A stretch of DNA of 64,000 nucleotides, from assembly GCF_030817415.1 (NCBI RefSeq), contig NZ_JAUSZI010000002.1, positions 12,003,501 to 12,067,500 on the forward strand, in the 5' to 3' direction. The stretch's first letter is position 1, and every line of letters begins with the position of its first letter. The DNA comes from Streptomyces umbrinus. Lineage in GTDB: Bacteria; Actinomycetota; Actinomycetes; Streptomycetales; Streptomycetaceae. Shown one piece after another: positions 34,965 through 43,439 of the stretch. A program made the position numbers and the translations under genes. The notes under the pieces are model-generated. The model did not search any database. It was not told the DNA's origin and saw only the letters and a list, made by a program, of their open reading frames with translations.

Positions 34965-35930
34965 ATGGACGACCGCACGATGAAAGCCGTACTGTTCGAC
35001 CGCTTCGGCGGCCCCGAGGTGCTGTATGTGGGCCAGGTGCCACGTCCCGGACCGGCACCCGGCGAGGTCCTCGTGCGCGTGCGCGCGTTCAGCGTGAACG
35101 GCGGCGAACTGGCGGCCCGTTCCGGTCGGGCCCGCCTCATCACCGGCCGGAAGTTCCCGCAGCGCATAGGGCTGGACTTCACTGGCGAGATCGCCGCACT
35201 CGGCACCGGCGCGACCGGCGTAGCGGTCGGCGACCAGGTGTGGGGCGTCCTGGGCCGCAGCTCCGGATTCGGCAGCGCCGCCGAGTACGTGACGGTACGG
35301 CCCGAGCGGCTCGGCCGGGTCCCGGACGGACTGGACCTCGTGGCCGCTGCCGCGCTGCCGGTGGCCACCACGGCCGTCACGGCCCTCCGCGACAAGGCCG
35401 CACTGCGCCCCGGCGAACGGCTGCTTGTACGGGGCGCGGCGGGCGGCGTCGGCAACGCCGCCGTCCAGCTGGGACAGGCGTACGGTGCCGAGGTCACGGC
35501 CCTGGCCCGCGCTGCCAACCTCGACTTCGTCCGTACGCTCGGTGCCCACCACGCCGTCGACCACCGGACCGTGTCCCCTGCGGAACTGGGACTGTTCGAC
35601 GTGGTCCTCGACACTGCGGGCACCGACCTGCGTACCGTACGGCGGATGCTGAAGCCGGGCGGACGCATGGTCACCATCGCCTTCGACCTGACGCGGCCCG
35701 CCGCCTCGCTGGGCTACATCGCGGCCAGCGCCGTCCACGGACGCGGCCGGGTGCGCTTCTTCAGCGGCAACCCCGAACGTGCGCTCTTCGACGACCTCGC
35801 CCGCCAGGTGACAGAGGTGAAGCTGCGGCCGGCGGTGGACACGGTCTTCCCGCTGGAAGAGACAGCGGCCGCACACCGGGCGCTGGAGGCGGGCGGGGTG
35901 CGGGGCAAGTACGTGGTCAGGGTCGACTAG
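34965..35930 (+). CDS. NADPH:quinone oxidoreductase-like MDR protein
   Basis: The protein has 321 residues from the ATG at 34965 (a second ATG at 34980 is possible; GAAGGTGAG upstream favours the first). The GroES-like N-domain contains SVNGGELAARSGR and GLDFTGEIAALGTGATGVAV. The NADPH-binding turn is LVRGAAGGVGNAAVQLGQAY near 148-167. FDVVLDTAGTDLRTVRRML and a C-terminal ALEAGGVRGKYVVRVD complete the zinc-free quinone oxidoreductase fold. It probably reduces quinones or alpha,beta-unsaturated carbonyls under control of the divergent TetR. Confidence 0.92.
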   Translation: MDDRTMKAVLFDRFGGPEVLYVGQVPRPGPAPGEVLVRVRAFSVNGGELAARSGRARLITGRKFPQRIGLDFTGEIAALGTGATGVAVGDQVWGVLGRSSGFGSAAEYVTVRPERLGRVPDGLDLVAAAALPVATTAVTALRDKAALRPGERLLVRGAAGGVGNAAVQLGQAYGAEVTALARAANLDFVRTLGAHHAVDHRTVSPAELGLFDVVLDTAGTDLRTVRRMLKPGGRMVTIAFDLTRPAASLGYIAASAVHGRGRVRFFSGNPERALFDDLARQVTEVKLRPAVDTVFPLEETAAAHRALEAGGVRGKYVVRVD

Positions 35931-35951
35931 GGTTTGTTGGGAAGGTGCTGG

Positions 35952-36011
35952 TCACAGCCACTCGTTGAGGACTGCGACCAGCACGGTCGCCTCGTACCGG
36001 ACGGCAAGTTT
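35952..36011 (-). pseudogene. C-terminal end of the split IS5 transposase
   Basis: Twenty codons read KLAVRYEATVLVAVLNEWL and stop, the standard end of this IS5 group. It is the missing tail of the transposase whose main part lies at 37350-38164; the IS110 separates them. Confidence 0.85.
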
Positions 36012-37349
36012 GATGCCCCTATGGATGTCAAGCTGCCAGGGCCTGTTCGCGGGGCCGAGCATGGGCTCGGATGATGATCGTGTAGAGCTCTCGGGCGACG
36101 TAGCGTTTCAGGCAGCGGATGGCTTCGCGTCGGGTCTTGCCTTCGGTGATGCGTTGCTCGACGTAGCTGCGGCTGCGTGTCTCCCAGCGGAGTCGAGCAA
36201 GGACGATTGTGTAGAGAGCCGAGTTGGCCTGACGGTCACCGCCCCGGTTGAGCCTTCTGCGCTGCGTCTTGCCCGAGGATGCTTCGACCGGGCTCACTCC
36301 GCAGAGCGCGGCAAACGAAGCCTCGCTGTGGAGCCGTTCGGGATTGTCGCCTGTGGCGATGAGTAGCGCCGCGGCGGTGTCCGGACCCACGCCGTAGCAG
36401 TCAAGCAGCTGCGGGATGTGCTGCCTGATCACGTCGGTGATCTGCTGCTTGAGAGCGGCGATCTCATGATCGGGTTCTTCGACTCGACGGGCGAGCAGCC
36501 GCAGGGTGAAGACCGCGGCCGCTGTCGCCGTGCCGGCCGTAGACCTGTGCAGTGCCATGCAGGCTCGGACCAGTTTGGGGATGGTCAGCCCGTCAAGGGA
36601 CTCTCGCAGCTCGGGACTGGCCGTCACGAGTACCGCCCTGAGCTGGTTGATGGCCTGGGTACGAGCTTTGACCGCGGAGACCTTGGCCACTTGAAGAGCC
36701 GGAGAGCTTCAACGGGGCCGTCAGCGAGCTTGGCCGTCGCGGTGGCTCGGCCGGACAGCACGGCATGGGCTGCTGCCTCGGCGTCGATGGTGTCGGTCTT
36801 GCCACGACGGCGGCGTGTTGCCTTGTCCGGCTGGTTCACCTCGATGACGGTCAGCTCGTTGGTGCGCAGAAAGCGGCTCAGCGCGGCTCCGTAGGAGCCA
36901 GTGCACTCGACTCCAGCGCGGCTGGCCATGCCTGATGAACGGGCCCAGTCCAGCAGCTGCTGGTAGCCATCGGTCGTGGTGGGAAAGCTCCGGCAATCGA
37001 TCAGCTTGCCGGTGGTCGAGATCACGGCTGCCACGTGGGCATCCTTGTGAGTGTCAACACCCAGGATTACCTCACGATGGCAGTCATGGTGAATACGGAT
37101 CGGCTGGGCCATGCTGGCACTGGTCATCGGTCTCCTGCCATTGAACCGGAGCTGGTGGCCGTCGCCGGGCTGGCAGGGTGGTCAGGACTGTGACGGTGCC
37201 TGTCGCGAAGGCCCCTATCGGGACACACCCGCCGGCCTGGCGGCAGCGAGCGCCGTCCCGGACAGTGGCCGACAGATCAAGACTCAGGACAAGACAGTCA
37301 GTCGTATCGCGGGTCAGGCCACCGCCGAGACGGCACCGCCATCCTCACA
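36012..37349 (-). mobile_element. IS110-family element nested in IS5
   Basis: About 1.34 kb, defined by the two broken ends of the IS5 transposase. There are no terminal inverted repeats and no long target duplication, as expected for IS110. The 222 bp upstream of its recombinase start (37128-37349) are non-coding and in the position where IS110-group elements encode a bridge RNA. Confidence 0.75.
36028..37127 (-). pseudogene. IS110-family DEDD recombinase with one frameshift
   Basis: The first part runs from the ATG at 37127: VILGVDTHKDAHVAAVI (Asp), GVECTGSYGAALSRFL (Glu), RGKTDTIDAEAAAHAVL (Asp, Asp). Loss of one G near 36693 turns KVAKVSAV into a wrong frame. The Transposase_20 part is intact in the next frame (LDCYGVGPDTAAALLIATGD, FAALCGVSPVEASSGKTQRR) to a TGA at 36028. 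The catalytic Ser region therefore cannot be made without a shift. Confidence 0.85.
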
Positions 37350-38164
37350 GTCATATCTCGTGGCCACGGCCCGGTGGCGCTTGAGGCGGTTGATCCCGCA
37401 CTCGACGGCATGCCGCTCGCGGTAGTCGGTTTTGTCGAACTTCGGCGGCCGACCGCCTCGGGCACCGAGCTTCTGGCGGTTGCGGACGCGGTCGGCGGGG
37501 ACCGGGATGGTCGCCTTGATCCCGCGTCTGCGCAGGTAGGCCCGGTTGCGGCGAGAGTCGTACGCTTTGTCGGCCCGCACCCGGTCCGGCCGCCTGCGGG
37601 GCCTGCCCGGACCAAGGCGAGGTACCCGGATCGCTTCCAGGACCGGCTCGAATTGCGGCGAGTCACCCCGCTGGCCGGCTGTGATCACGACGCTCAGCGG
37701 CTTCTGCCCCTGCTCGACGGCAAGGTGGATCTTGGTGGTCAGGCCGCCTCGGGAACGTCCGAGACCATGCTCGGCCGGCTCAACGGCAATGCCGCCGGGC
37801 GGTTCCTTTTGCAGATCCCCTTTTTCGAGGCCCCGGCGGTGTGCTGGTCGGCCCGGCAGACGGTGGAGTCGATATTCACGTCCCAGGTGATCAGGCACTT
37901 CGCGTCCGCCTGAGCTTGGAGCTGAGTGACGATCCTGGCCCAGGTGCCATCGCGCTGCCAGCGCCGGAACAGGTCGTAGACCCGTTCCCAGGGCCCGTAG
38001 CGTTCCGGCACATCACGCCAGGGAGCACCGGTACGGGTCCGCCACCGGATGCCGTCTATCAGCTGCCGTCGCGTCCACACCGGCGGACGGCCCGGCTTGA
38101 TGCCCTGCGGCAACAACGGCTCAAGCCGGGCCCACTGTCCATTCGTCAGATCACCACGCCCCAC
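37350..38164 (-). pseudogene. IS5-family transposase, main part
   Basis: Frame A starts with the ATG at 38164 ([40 protein letters not shown], the first Asp in [10 protein letters not shown]). The second half is in frame B, one base back: [40 protein letters not shown] (Asp), [20 protein letters not shown] (Glu). The switch can occur at CGAAAAAGGGG (37816-37826 complement) by a -1 slip, which may be programmed in this group. The C-terminus is cut at ATRYD by the IS110 insertion, so the gene is inactive. Confidence 0.8.
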
Positions 38165-38249
38165 GGGGCGTGATCATCCACGACCAAGATCCAATTTCGC
38201 AACAGGCCCTAGGGCGTAGCCCGTCGGTCCCGGCAAGCGCAGAGATCCA

Positions 38250-38418
38250 TACCGTGCCCACGCTGACCACTACTTCGGCCTGGAGCGGCTGCTGGAGTGT
38301 TTCCCGCAGGCCCGCGCGGTCGCCCTGCCGTCGGTGGCTGCGGGGATCAAGGCAGGCAGCGAGGTTGCGCGCAAACAGTGGCGGCGCTTCTTCGACGGCC
38401 AGGCACTGGACAACACTG
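38250..38418 (+). pseudogene. fragment of a metallo-beta-lactamase-fold hydrolase
   Basis: The plus frame reads AHADHYFGLERLLECFPQAR, then AVALPSVAAGIKAGSEVARK and QWRRFFDGQALDN. HADH is the metal-binding motif (H-x-[DH]-x-DH type) of MBL-fold enzymes. Only about 55 codons remain, with no start and no continuation after 38418. The left edge coincides with the IS5 end at 38207. Confidence 0.6.
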
Positions 38419-38419
38419 T

Positions 38420-38989
38420 TCACCGGTTGCTCCTTCCTTCACCCATCTCATGTCCGGCCTTGTCGCCATTCTTTCGGTCAAGCAGAGCGGCGAGTTTCTT
38501 CTTTGCCCTGTGCAGGCGGATGCTGACGGCATTGGGGGTCAGTCCGGTCACTTCCGCAATCCCGCGCGGGGTCAGCCCCTCCCATGCCCAGAGCAGCACC
38601 ACCTCACGGTCCAGGGCGCCCAGTGTGCCGAGAGCGGCGTGCAGTTCGGGGTGCTCGTCTTCCTCGAACTTTGGCGGCGGTGCGGTACGGGTCAGCCGTT
38701 CCACGAGCCGGAGCCGGCGCCCGTTTGCCCGTCGGGCGTTGGACAGGCAGCCGCGTGCGACGCCGTAACACCAGGGCAGCACGCTGTCGGGGTCGGTCAC
38801 GGGGCCCTTCCCGAGCCCGGGCACGTCCTCGAGGCGGCCCCAGAGCACGAGCATCGGCTCCGCGAGGATGTCATCTACCGCGTCGGCGTCCGCCCGGCGC
38901 AGCAGATATCGGTGCAGCGGCTTTGCCACCGCGCGCGCCAGCGATTCGAAGCGGGCTTCTCGGGCCCGGGCAAATTCCTGCTCCAGCAT
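38420..38989 (-). CDS. ECF-type RNA polymerase sigma factor
   Basis: The protein has 189 residues from the ATG at 38989; a GTG three codons earlier is also possible. Region 2 (about 15-85) has LHRYLLRRADADAVDDILAE and VLPWCYGVARGCLSNARRAN. Region 4 (about 115-170) has LGALDREVVLLWAWEGLTPR and GIAEVTGLTPNAVSIRLHRA. It redirects RNA polymerase to an unknown set of promoters. The stop overlaps a GTG (GTGA at 38420-38423), the usual coupling to a downstream anti-sigma or regulator gene. Only a few codons of that partner remain before the MBL-fold relic, so this sigma factor may now lack its control. Confidence 0.88.
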   Translation of the reverse strand: MLEQEFARAREARFESLARAVAKPLHRYLLRRADADAVDDILAEPMLVLWGRLEDVPGLGKGPVTDPDSVLPWCYGVARGCLSNARRANGRRLRLVERLTRTAPPPKFEEDEHPELHAALGTLGALDREVVLLWAWEGLTPRGIAEVTGLTPNAVSIRLHRAKKKLAALLDRKNGDKAGHEMGEGRSNR

Positions 38990-39435
38990 GGATTCCACAC
39001 CCCCACACCTGTCCGGCCGGGGGCTGTTCCTTGCATCGCCACGGGCACTGTACTTACCCCGAGCCCGAGGGATGTCCGTCGCGTCGGCCGAGGCGACGGC
39101 CCCATCCCGGCTGTCCCGGCCTGCCAGGTCCGGCGCGGGCAGGTCGGCCACGACCCTTCGCGCGCGTCCTCCCAGAGTTCGAAGCCGCTGCGGCAGAGAT
39201 CCTCTACAACGGCGCCCAGTGGGCGCGGGCCTGGCCAGGGGCTGGGTGAGGATGACCGTCGGCCTCATCGCGGCCGCACTCTCCGGCTTCGGGGGTGACG
39301 GGCGGCCGCCAGGGGCTGCACCGCTTCCCCGCCCGGACGAAGCCTCAGAAGACCGTCGCCCCGGCGTAGCGGAACCGTACTCACATGCCCGCCCGGCCCG
39401 TGGGCGGCGCGAAGAGCGCCCCGGTAAAGCGTCGT

Positions 39436-39449
39436 AAACCGATCGGTTT
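39436..39449. promoter_or_regulatory. TetR operator, perfect palindrome
   Basis: AAACCGATCGGTTT is a perfect 14-bp palindrome 33 bp before the TetR start at 39482. The same sequence recurs at 40340-40353 before the hydrolase gene, so it is the likely autoregulatory operator. Confidence 0.88.
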
Positions 39450-39481
39450 TCGTTTTGTCCACATCGAGTTGACCTCGCGGT

Positions 39482-40051
39482 ATGACCACCGTAGTGAAGT
39501 CAAGTACCAGAGAGCGGCTGCTGGAGGCGGCGGCCACGCTCACCTACCGAGGCGGTGTCGGCATCGGCGTCGAGGCGCTGTGCAAGGCGGCGGGGGTGTC
39601 GAAGCGTTCCCTGTACCAGCTGTTCGAGAGCAAGGACGAACTGCTGGCGGCGAGCCTGGGGGAGCGCGCCTCTGCCTTCGTGGCCGGGCTCCTGCCGACG
39701 GCGGACGACGGCCGGTCACCCCGCGAGCGGATCCTGCACGTCTTCGACCTGTTGGAGGGGCAGGCGGGTGCGCCCGACTTCCAAGGCTGTCGGTACCTGG
39801 CTGCTCAGATCGAGCTCAAAGACCAGAGCCACCCTGCAAGCCAGGTGGCCCACCGGGTCAAAGAGAATCTGACCGCCTTCTTCCGTGTCGAGGCCGAACG
39901 GGGCGGGGCAAGCCATCCCGACCTGCTGGCCCGGCAGCTCAGCCTGGTCTTCGACGGCGCCAGCGCCCGCGCGGGCATCGGAGCCGATAATCTGACAGGG
40001 CTCGTCACGCCCACCGTGACCACCCTGCTCGATGCGGCAGGCCTGCACTGA
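39482..40051 (+). CDS. TetR/AcrR-family transcriptional regulator
   Basis: The protein has 189 residues. The HTH at about 10-55 reads RERLLEAAATLTYRGGVGIG, then EALCKAAGVSKRSLYQLFES. The ligand domain (ERILHVFDLLEGQAGAPDFQ, GCRYLAAQIELKD) is of the YxaF/LmrA-like C-terminal type. Perfect copies of AAACCGATCGGTTT occur in front of this gene and in front of the alpha/beta hydrolase at 40478. The regulator should therefore repress itself and the hydrolase. It belongs to the group often controlling detoxifying hydrolases and oxidoreductases. Confidence 0.93.
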   Translation: MTTVVKSSTRERLLEAAATLTYRGGVGIGVEALCKAAGVSKRSLYQLFESKDELLAASLGERASAFVAGLLPTADDGRSPRERILHVFDLLEGQAGAPDFQGCRYLAAQIELKDQSHPASQVAHRVKENLTAFFRVEAERGGASHPDLLARQLSLVFDGASARAGIGADNLTGLVTPTVTTLLDAAGLH

Positions 40052-40339
40052 CGCATCCCCTTTCGAGCAGGCGCCGAGACCGTGCCCTCCCCAGGCCCAT
40101 GGCTCCCGCCCCTGATTCCCCGCAATCGAGGGGAACCCGGTGGCCGTAAGGGTGTTGACGGGCGTGCCGCGCGCCAGGAAGGGCGTCGTCTCGTCGATAT
40201 CAGCGCCCAACAGCAGGTGCGCGGTTCCCCAGGGCCTCATCCAGTCAGCCCGGACCACTTGGCCGCATCGCCCTTGGCCTCGGCGGCGTATCGCTCCCGA
40301 CCCTATTGCTGCGGATGGCAACCTCATCCTTGCGCTCGG

Positions 40340-40377
40340 AAACCGATCGGTTTACCGTGATGGAAACCGGTCGGTTT
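40340..40377. promoter_or_regulatory. double TetR operator before the hydrolase gene
   Basis: AAACCGATCGGTTT (40340-40353, perfect palindrome) and AAACCGGTCGGTTT (40364-40377, one base different) lie 24 bp apart centre to centre, about 100 bp before the hydrolase ATG. They are identical or nearly so to the site in front of the TetR gene at 39482. Confidence 0.88.
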
Positions 40378-40477
40378 CTCAATGAGTCCAAGGGCTGGTC
40401 CGTGGTCACGCCCCCTTCGGGCGGGCCCTATCCGAATCACCTGTCCGCAGCAGTTCACACAAAGGGAAGCCAGCGAG

Positions 40478-41356
40478 ATGCCCAGCCCAGAGCCACGTCC
40501 CACGATTCACATCCCGGGAACCACCAGCCACACCATCGCCCCGCGCGCAGGACACGGCAGCGACGAGGGGACCCTGCGTTACCTCAGAGCGGGCACCGGC
40601 GCTCCCGTGGTCCTGCTGCACACCGTGCGCACCCAGGCTGAGCACTTCCGCTCCCTCATCCCGCTGATCGCGGACCAGTACACCGTGTATGCCCTCGACC
40701 TGCCGGGGATGGGCTACTCCGAGATCGTGCCCGGGGCGTCGTACGACGAGCCGGCCATGCGTGCGGGCGTCAAGCGGCTCCTGACCGAACTCGACCTCCA
40801 CGACGTGACCCTGGTCGGGGAGTCCATGGGGGCGGTGCTCGCCCTGACCACCGCGGCCGACCTGCCCGAGCGGGTCCGGCGCGTCGTCGCGGTGAACGCG
40901 TACGACTTCCGCGGCGGTATCGCCCGGTCCAGTCTTCTCGCCCGTGTGGTGGTCAGCGGTGTCCTCGCTCCGGGGGTGGGCGCGGTGGTCGCCGGGGTGG
41001 AGCCCAAGCCCGTCGTCCGCAGGATCCTGCAGGGCGGCGTGGTCGACAAAACCGCGCTGCGGGAGGACTACCTCGACGAACTCCTCCAGGTGGGCAGCCG
41101 CCCCGGCTACCCGAGCGTCGCCCGGGCCGTGTACCAGAGCATGCCCAGCCTCATCGCCGCCCGCTCGCGCTACCCGGAGGTCAAGGCACCCGTCCACCTC
41201 GTCTACGGGGAGAAGGACTGGTCGCGGCCCTCGGACCGGCAAGCCGACAAGGAGCTGCTGCCGGCCGCCGATTTCACGCAGGTGCCGGGAGCAGGCCACT
41301 TCATCGCATTGGAACGGCCCGACCTGCTGGCCGACCTGCTGAACGCGGTGGCGTGA
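40478..41356 (+). CDS. alpha/beta hydrolase under TetR control
   Basis: The protein has 292 residues from the ATG at 40478, preceded by AAGGGAAG. The fold is complete: oxyanion loop VVLLHTVRTQAEHFRSLIPL near 45-65, nucleophile elbow LVGESMGAVLAL near 114-125 (Ser), acid in LVYGEKDWSRPSD near 245-257, and His in VPGAGHFIALE near 275. The HTVRT sequence replaces the usual HG-x-P of the oxyanion loop, a variation seen in some esterases. Substrate unknown. Twin operators match those of the TetR gene upstream; the two are an inducible pair. Confidence 0.92.
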   Translation: MPSPEPRPTIHIPGTTSHTIAPRAGHGSDEGTLRYLRAGTGAPVVLLHTVRTQAEHFRSLIPLIADQYTVYALDLPGMGYSEIVPGASYDEPAMRAGVKRLLTELDLHDVTLVGESMGAVLALTTAADLPERVRRVVAVNAYDFRGGIARSSLLARVVVSGVLAPGVGAVVAGVEPKPVVRRILQGGVVDKTALREDYLDELLQVGSRPGYPSVARAVYQSMPSLIAARSRYPEVKAPVHLVYGEKDWSRPSDRQADKELLPAADFTQVPGAGHFIALERPDLLADLLNAVA

Positions 41357-41460
41357 CCGCCCCGAAAGCGCTGTAGTCACCCCCGTTCGGGTGTAGTGCG
41401 GGACGGGGACCACGCTCGACCATGTGTCTGACAGCGTCGTGGCATGCAAAGGAGCAGCGC

Positions 41461-43137
41461 GTGGCGGAGATACGGATCGAGTTCGATGTTCCGGCGGAGA
41501 TGCGTGACGGCACGGTGCTGCGCGCGGATGTCTACCGGCCCGGAGGTACGGGGCCGTGGCCGGCGTTGCTGGCCCGGCTGCCGTATGGCAAGCAGACCCC
41601 GATGATGGGCGTCGTACTCGATCCGCTGGCCGCGGCCAGGCGTGGCTTCATGGTGGTCATCCAGGACACCCGGGGTCGGTTCGCCTCCGAGGGCGAGTGG
41701 GAGCCGTGGACGTACGAGGGGAGCGACGGCTACGACACCGTGCGGTGGGCCGCCGCGCTGCCCGGCTCGAACGGTTCCGTCGGCATGATCGGCGGCAGCT
41801 ACTTCGGCAACACCCAGTGGATGGCGGCGCTGTCGAAGCCGCCGGAGCTGAAGGCCATCGCGCCGATGATCACCTGGTCCGATCCGGAGGACGGTCTGTG
41901 GACGCGCGGCGGCGCGATCGAGCTCGGCATCACCGCGCCCTGGACCCTGCTGCAGGGCGCCGACACGCTGATGCGCCGTCACCGCACCGACCTCGACGGA
42001 CTCGTGAGCGGCGTCACCGGACTCGTACGGGATCTGGACGGTCTGGCGCGCGGCGGTTACGGGGAGCTGCCCGCCGGGCGGTTTCCCGCGTTCGCCCGGC
42101 ACGATCTGCCCGAGCTGGGCTACGAGCGTTCCCGGCGGGAGCCCGAGTGGGCGCGGTCCTGTACTGTCGCGGGCCGCCACGACGAGGTCGACCTGCCCAC
42201 CTTCCAACTCGGCGGCTGGTACGACATCTTCACCCAGGGCACGCTCGACAACTTCACCGCCATGCGCCGGGCCGGCCGCTCCGCCACGCTGATCATGGGC
42301 CCGTGGAGCCACACCAACTGGCAGCACGTCGTGGGTGACGTCAACTTCGGATTCGCTGCGCACTCCGAGTTCATGGGCATGCGGGGACGCGTGCACGACC
42401 TGCAGTTCGACTGGTTCGCGCGCACGCTCGGCGAGGGGGCGGCGCTGGAGCCGGACACGGGCACGGTGTTGCTGTTCGTGATGGGGACCAACCAGTGGCG
42501 CGAGGAGACGGAATGGCCCCTGTCGCGGGCGGTGGACACGGACTTCCACCTACGCGCCGACGGACGCCTGACGCAGGAGCCGCCGTCCGCGGCCGAGCGG
42601 GCCGAGGAGTTCACCTACGACCCGATGGACCCGGTGCCCACGACCGGCGGCGCGCTCCTGATGTCCGACGAGTTCCGTCCCGGGCCGCTCGACCAGACGG
42701 CCGTGGAGGGACGCGAGGACGTCCTGGTCTTCACCACCGAACCGCTCACCGAGGACGTCGAGGTGACCGGCCGCGTCCGGGCGGTGCTCTTCGCCGCCAC
42801 GGACGGACCCTCGACCGACTGGGTGGCACGCCTGTGCGACGTCGACGAGAACGGTGTCTCCCGCAATGTGGCCGACGGCATCGTGCGGGTGCGTGCGGCG
42901 ACACCGGGCGAGGCGACCGAACACGTCGTGGACCTGTGGTCGACCAGCATCGTCTTCCGGACGGGTCACCGGATACGGGTTCAGGTCACCTCCAGCAACT
43001 TCCCCCGCTGGGACCGCAACCTCAACACGGGTGAGCCCGAGGAGAGCGCGACCACGGCCCGAGTGGCCCGGCAGCAGGTCTTCCACGATCCCGCCCGGCC
43101 GTCCCGCATCATCCTGCCCGTGGTGCCTCCAGCCTGA
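41461..43137 (+). CDS. CocE/NonD-family (S15) hydrolase
   Basis: The protein has 558 residues from the GTG at 41461, which has AAGGAG eight bases upstream; an in-frame ATG lies 13 codons earlier. RDGTVLRADVYRPGGTGPWP is at the start. VIQDTRGRFASEGEW near 75-89 is the Y/D-TRG family motif. GMIGGSYFGNTQWM near 117-130 holds the nucleophile Ser, GGWYDIFTQGTLDNF near 258 the Asp, and GPWSHTNWQH near 285 the His. The C-terminal jelly-roll X-Pro domain (400-555) is complete. Such enzymes are X-Pro dipeptidyl-peptidases, cocaine-esterase-like esterases or beta-lactam ester hydrolases. Cytoplasmic, substrate unknown. No terminator is evident. Confidence 0.92.
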   Translation: MAEIRIEFDVPAEMRDGTVLRADVYRPGGTGPWPALLARLPYGKQTPMMGVVLDPLAAARRGFMVVIQDTRGRFASEGEWEPWTYEGSDGYDTVRWAAALPGSNGSVGMIGGSYFGNTQWMAALSKPPELKAIAPMITWSDPEDGLWTRGGAIELGITAPWTLLQGADTLMRRHRTDLDGLVSGVTGLVRDLDGLARGGYGELPAGRFPAFARHDLPELGYERSRREPEWARSCTVAGRHDEVDLPTFQLGGWYDIFTQGTLDNFTAMRRAGRSATLIMGPWSHTNWQHVVGDVNFGFAAHSEFMGMRGRVHDLQFDWFARTLGEGAALEPDTGTVLLFVMGTNQWREETEWPLSRAVDTDFHLRADGRLTQEPPSAAERAEEFTYDPMDPVPTTGGALLMSDEFRPGPLDQTAVEGREDVLVFTTEPLTEDVEVTGRVRAVLFAATDGPSTDWVARLCDVDENGVSRNVADGIVRVRAATPGEATEHVVDLWSTSIVFRTGHRIRVQVTSSNFPRWDRNLNTGEPEESATTARVARQQVFHDPARPSRIILPVVPPA

Positions 43138-43439
43138 CCGGGAGCGATGGGAGAGCCCGCCGATCCGTTGCTCCGGTGGGCAAGGGCGCCGAAGTAGCCA
43201 TGTCGGCTCGGTCGAAGGGCGGCAGGCATCCTGCGGCGGAGGCGATGACCTCCCACGGGCGCCTGCCCCTCGGCAAACGCCGCGGTGAAGATTCCTCGGT
43301 CAGCAGACCGACCAGGTCCGCGACCCCTCCCCGGCAGCCCGCCGCGCCGCCGCCGTCGTCGCTGCCGTTCAGCGTCTCTTTCCTGCCGCCGCAGGCGACG
43401 CCGGCGGCGGGGCTGAGGGCTGATCGATCGACATCGGCA
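43138..43439. other. gap with no recognisable gene
   Basis: About 300 bp after the CocE gene, GC-rich, with only short unconvincing frames. It leads into transposase relics. Confidence 0.35.

Larger units (their letters stand above)
35933..38207 (-). mobile_element. IS5-family element split by a nested IS110
   Basis: The right end is the complement of GGGCCTGTTGCGAAA (38193-38207) and the left end is GGGTTTGTTGGGAAGG from 35934. The IS5 transposase stops at ATRYD near 37350 and its expected last 19 residues resume at 36011 on the far side of an IS110. Removing 36012-37349 restores one continuous transposase. Confidence 0.8.
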
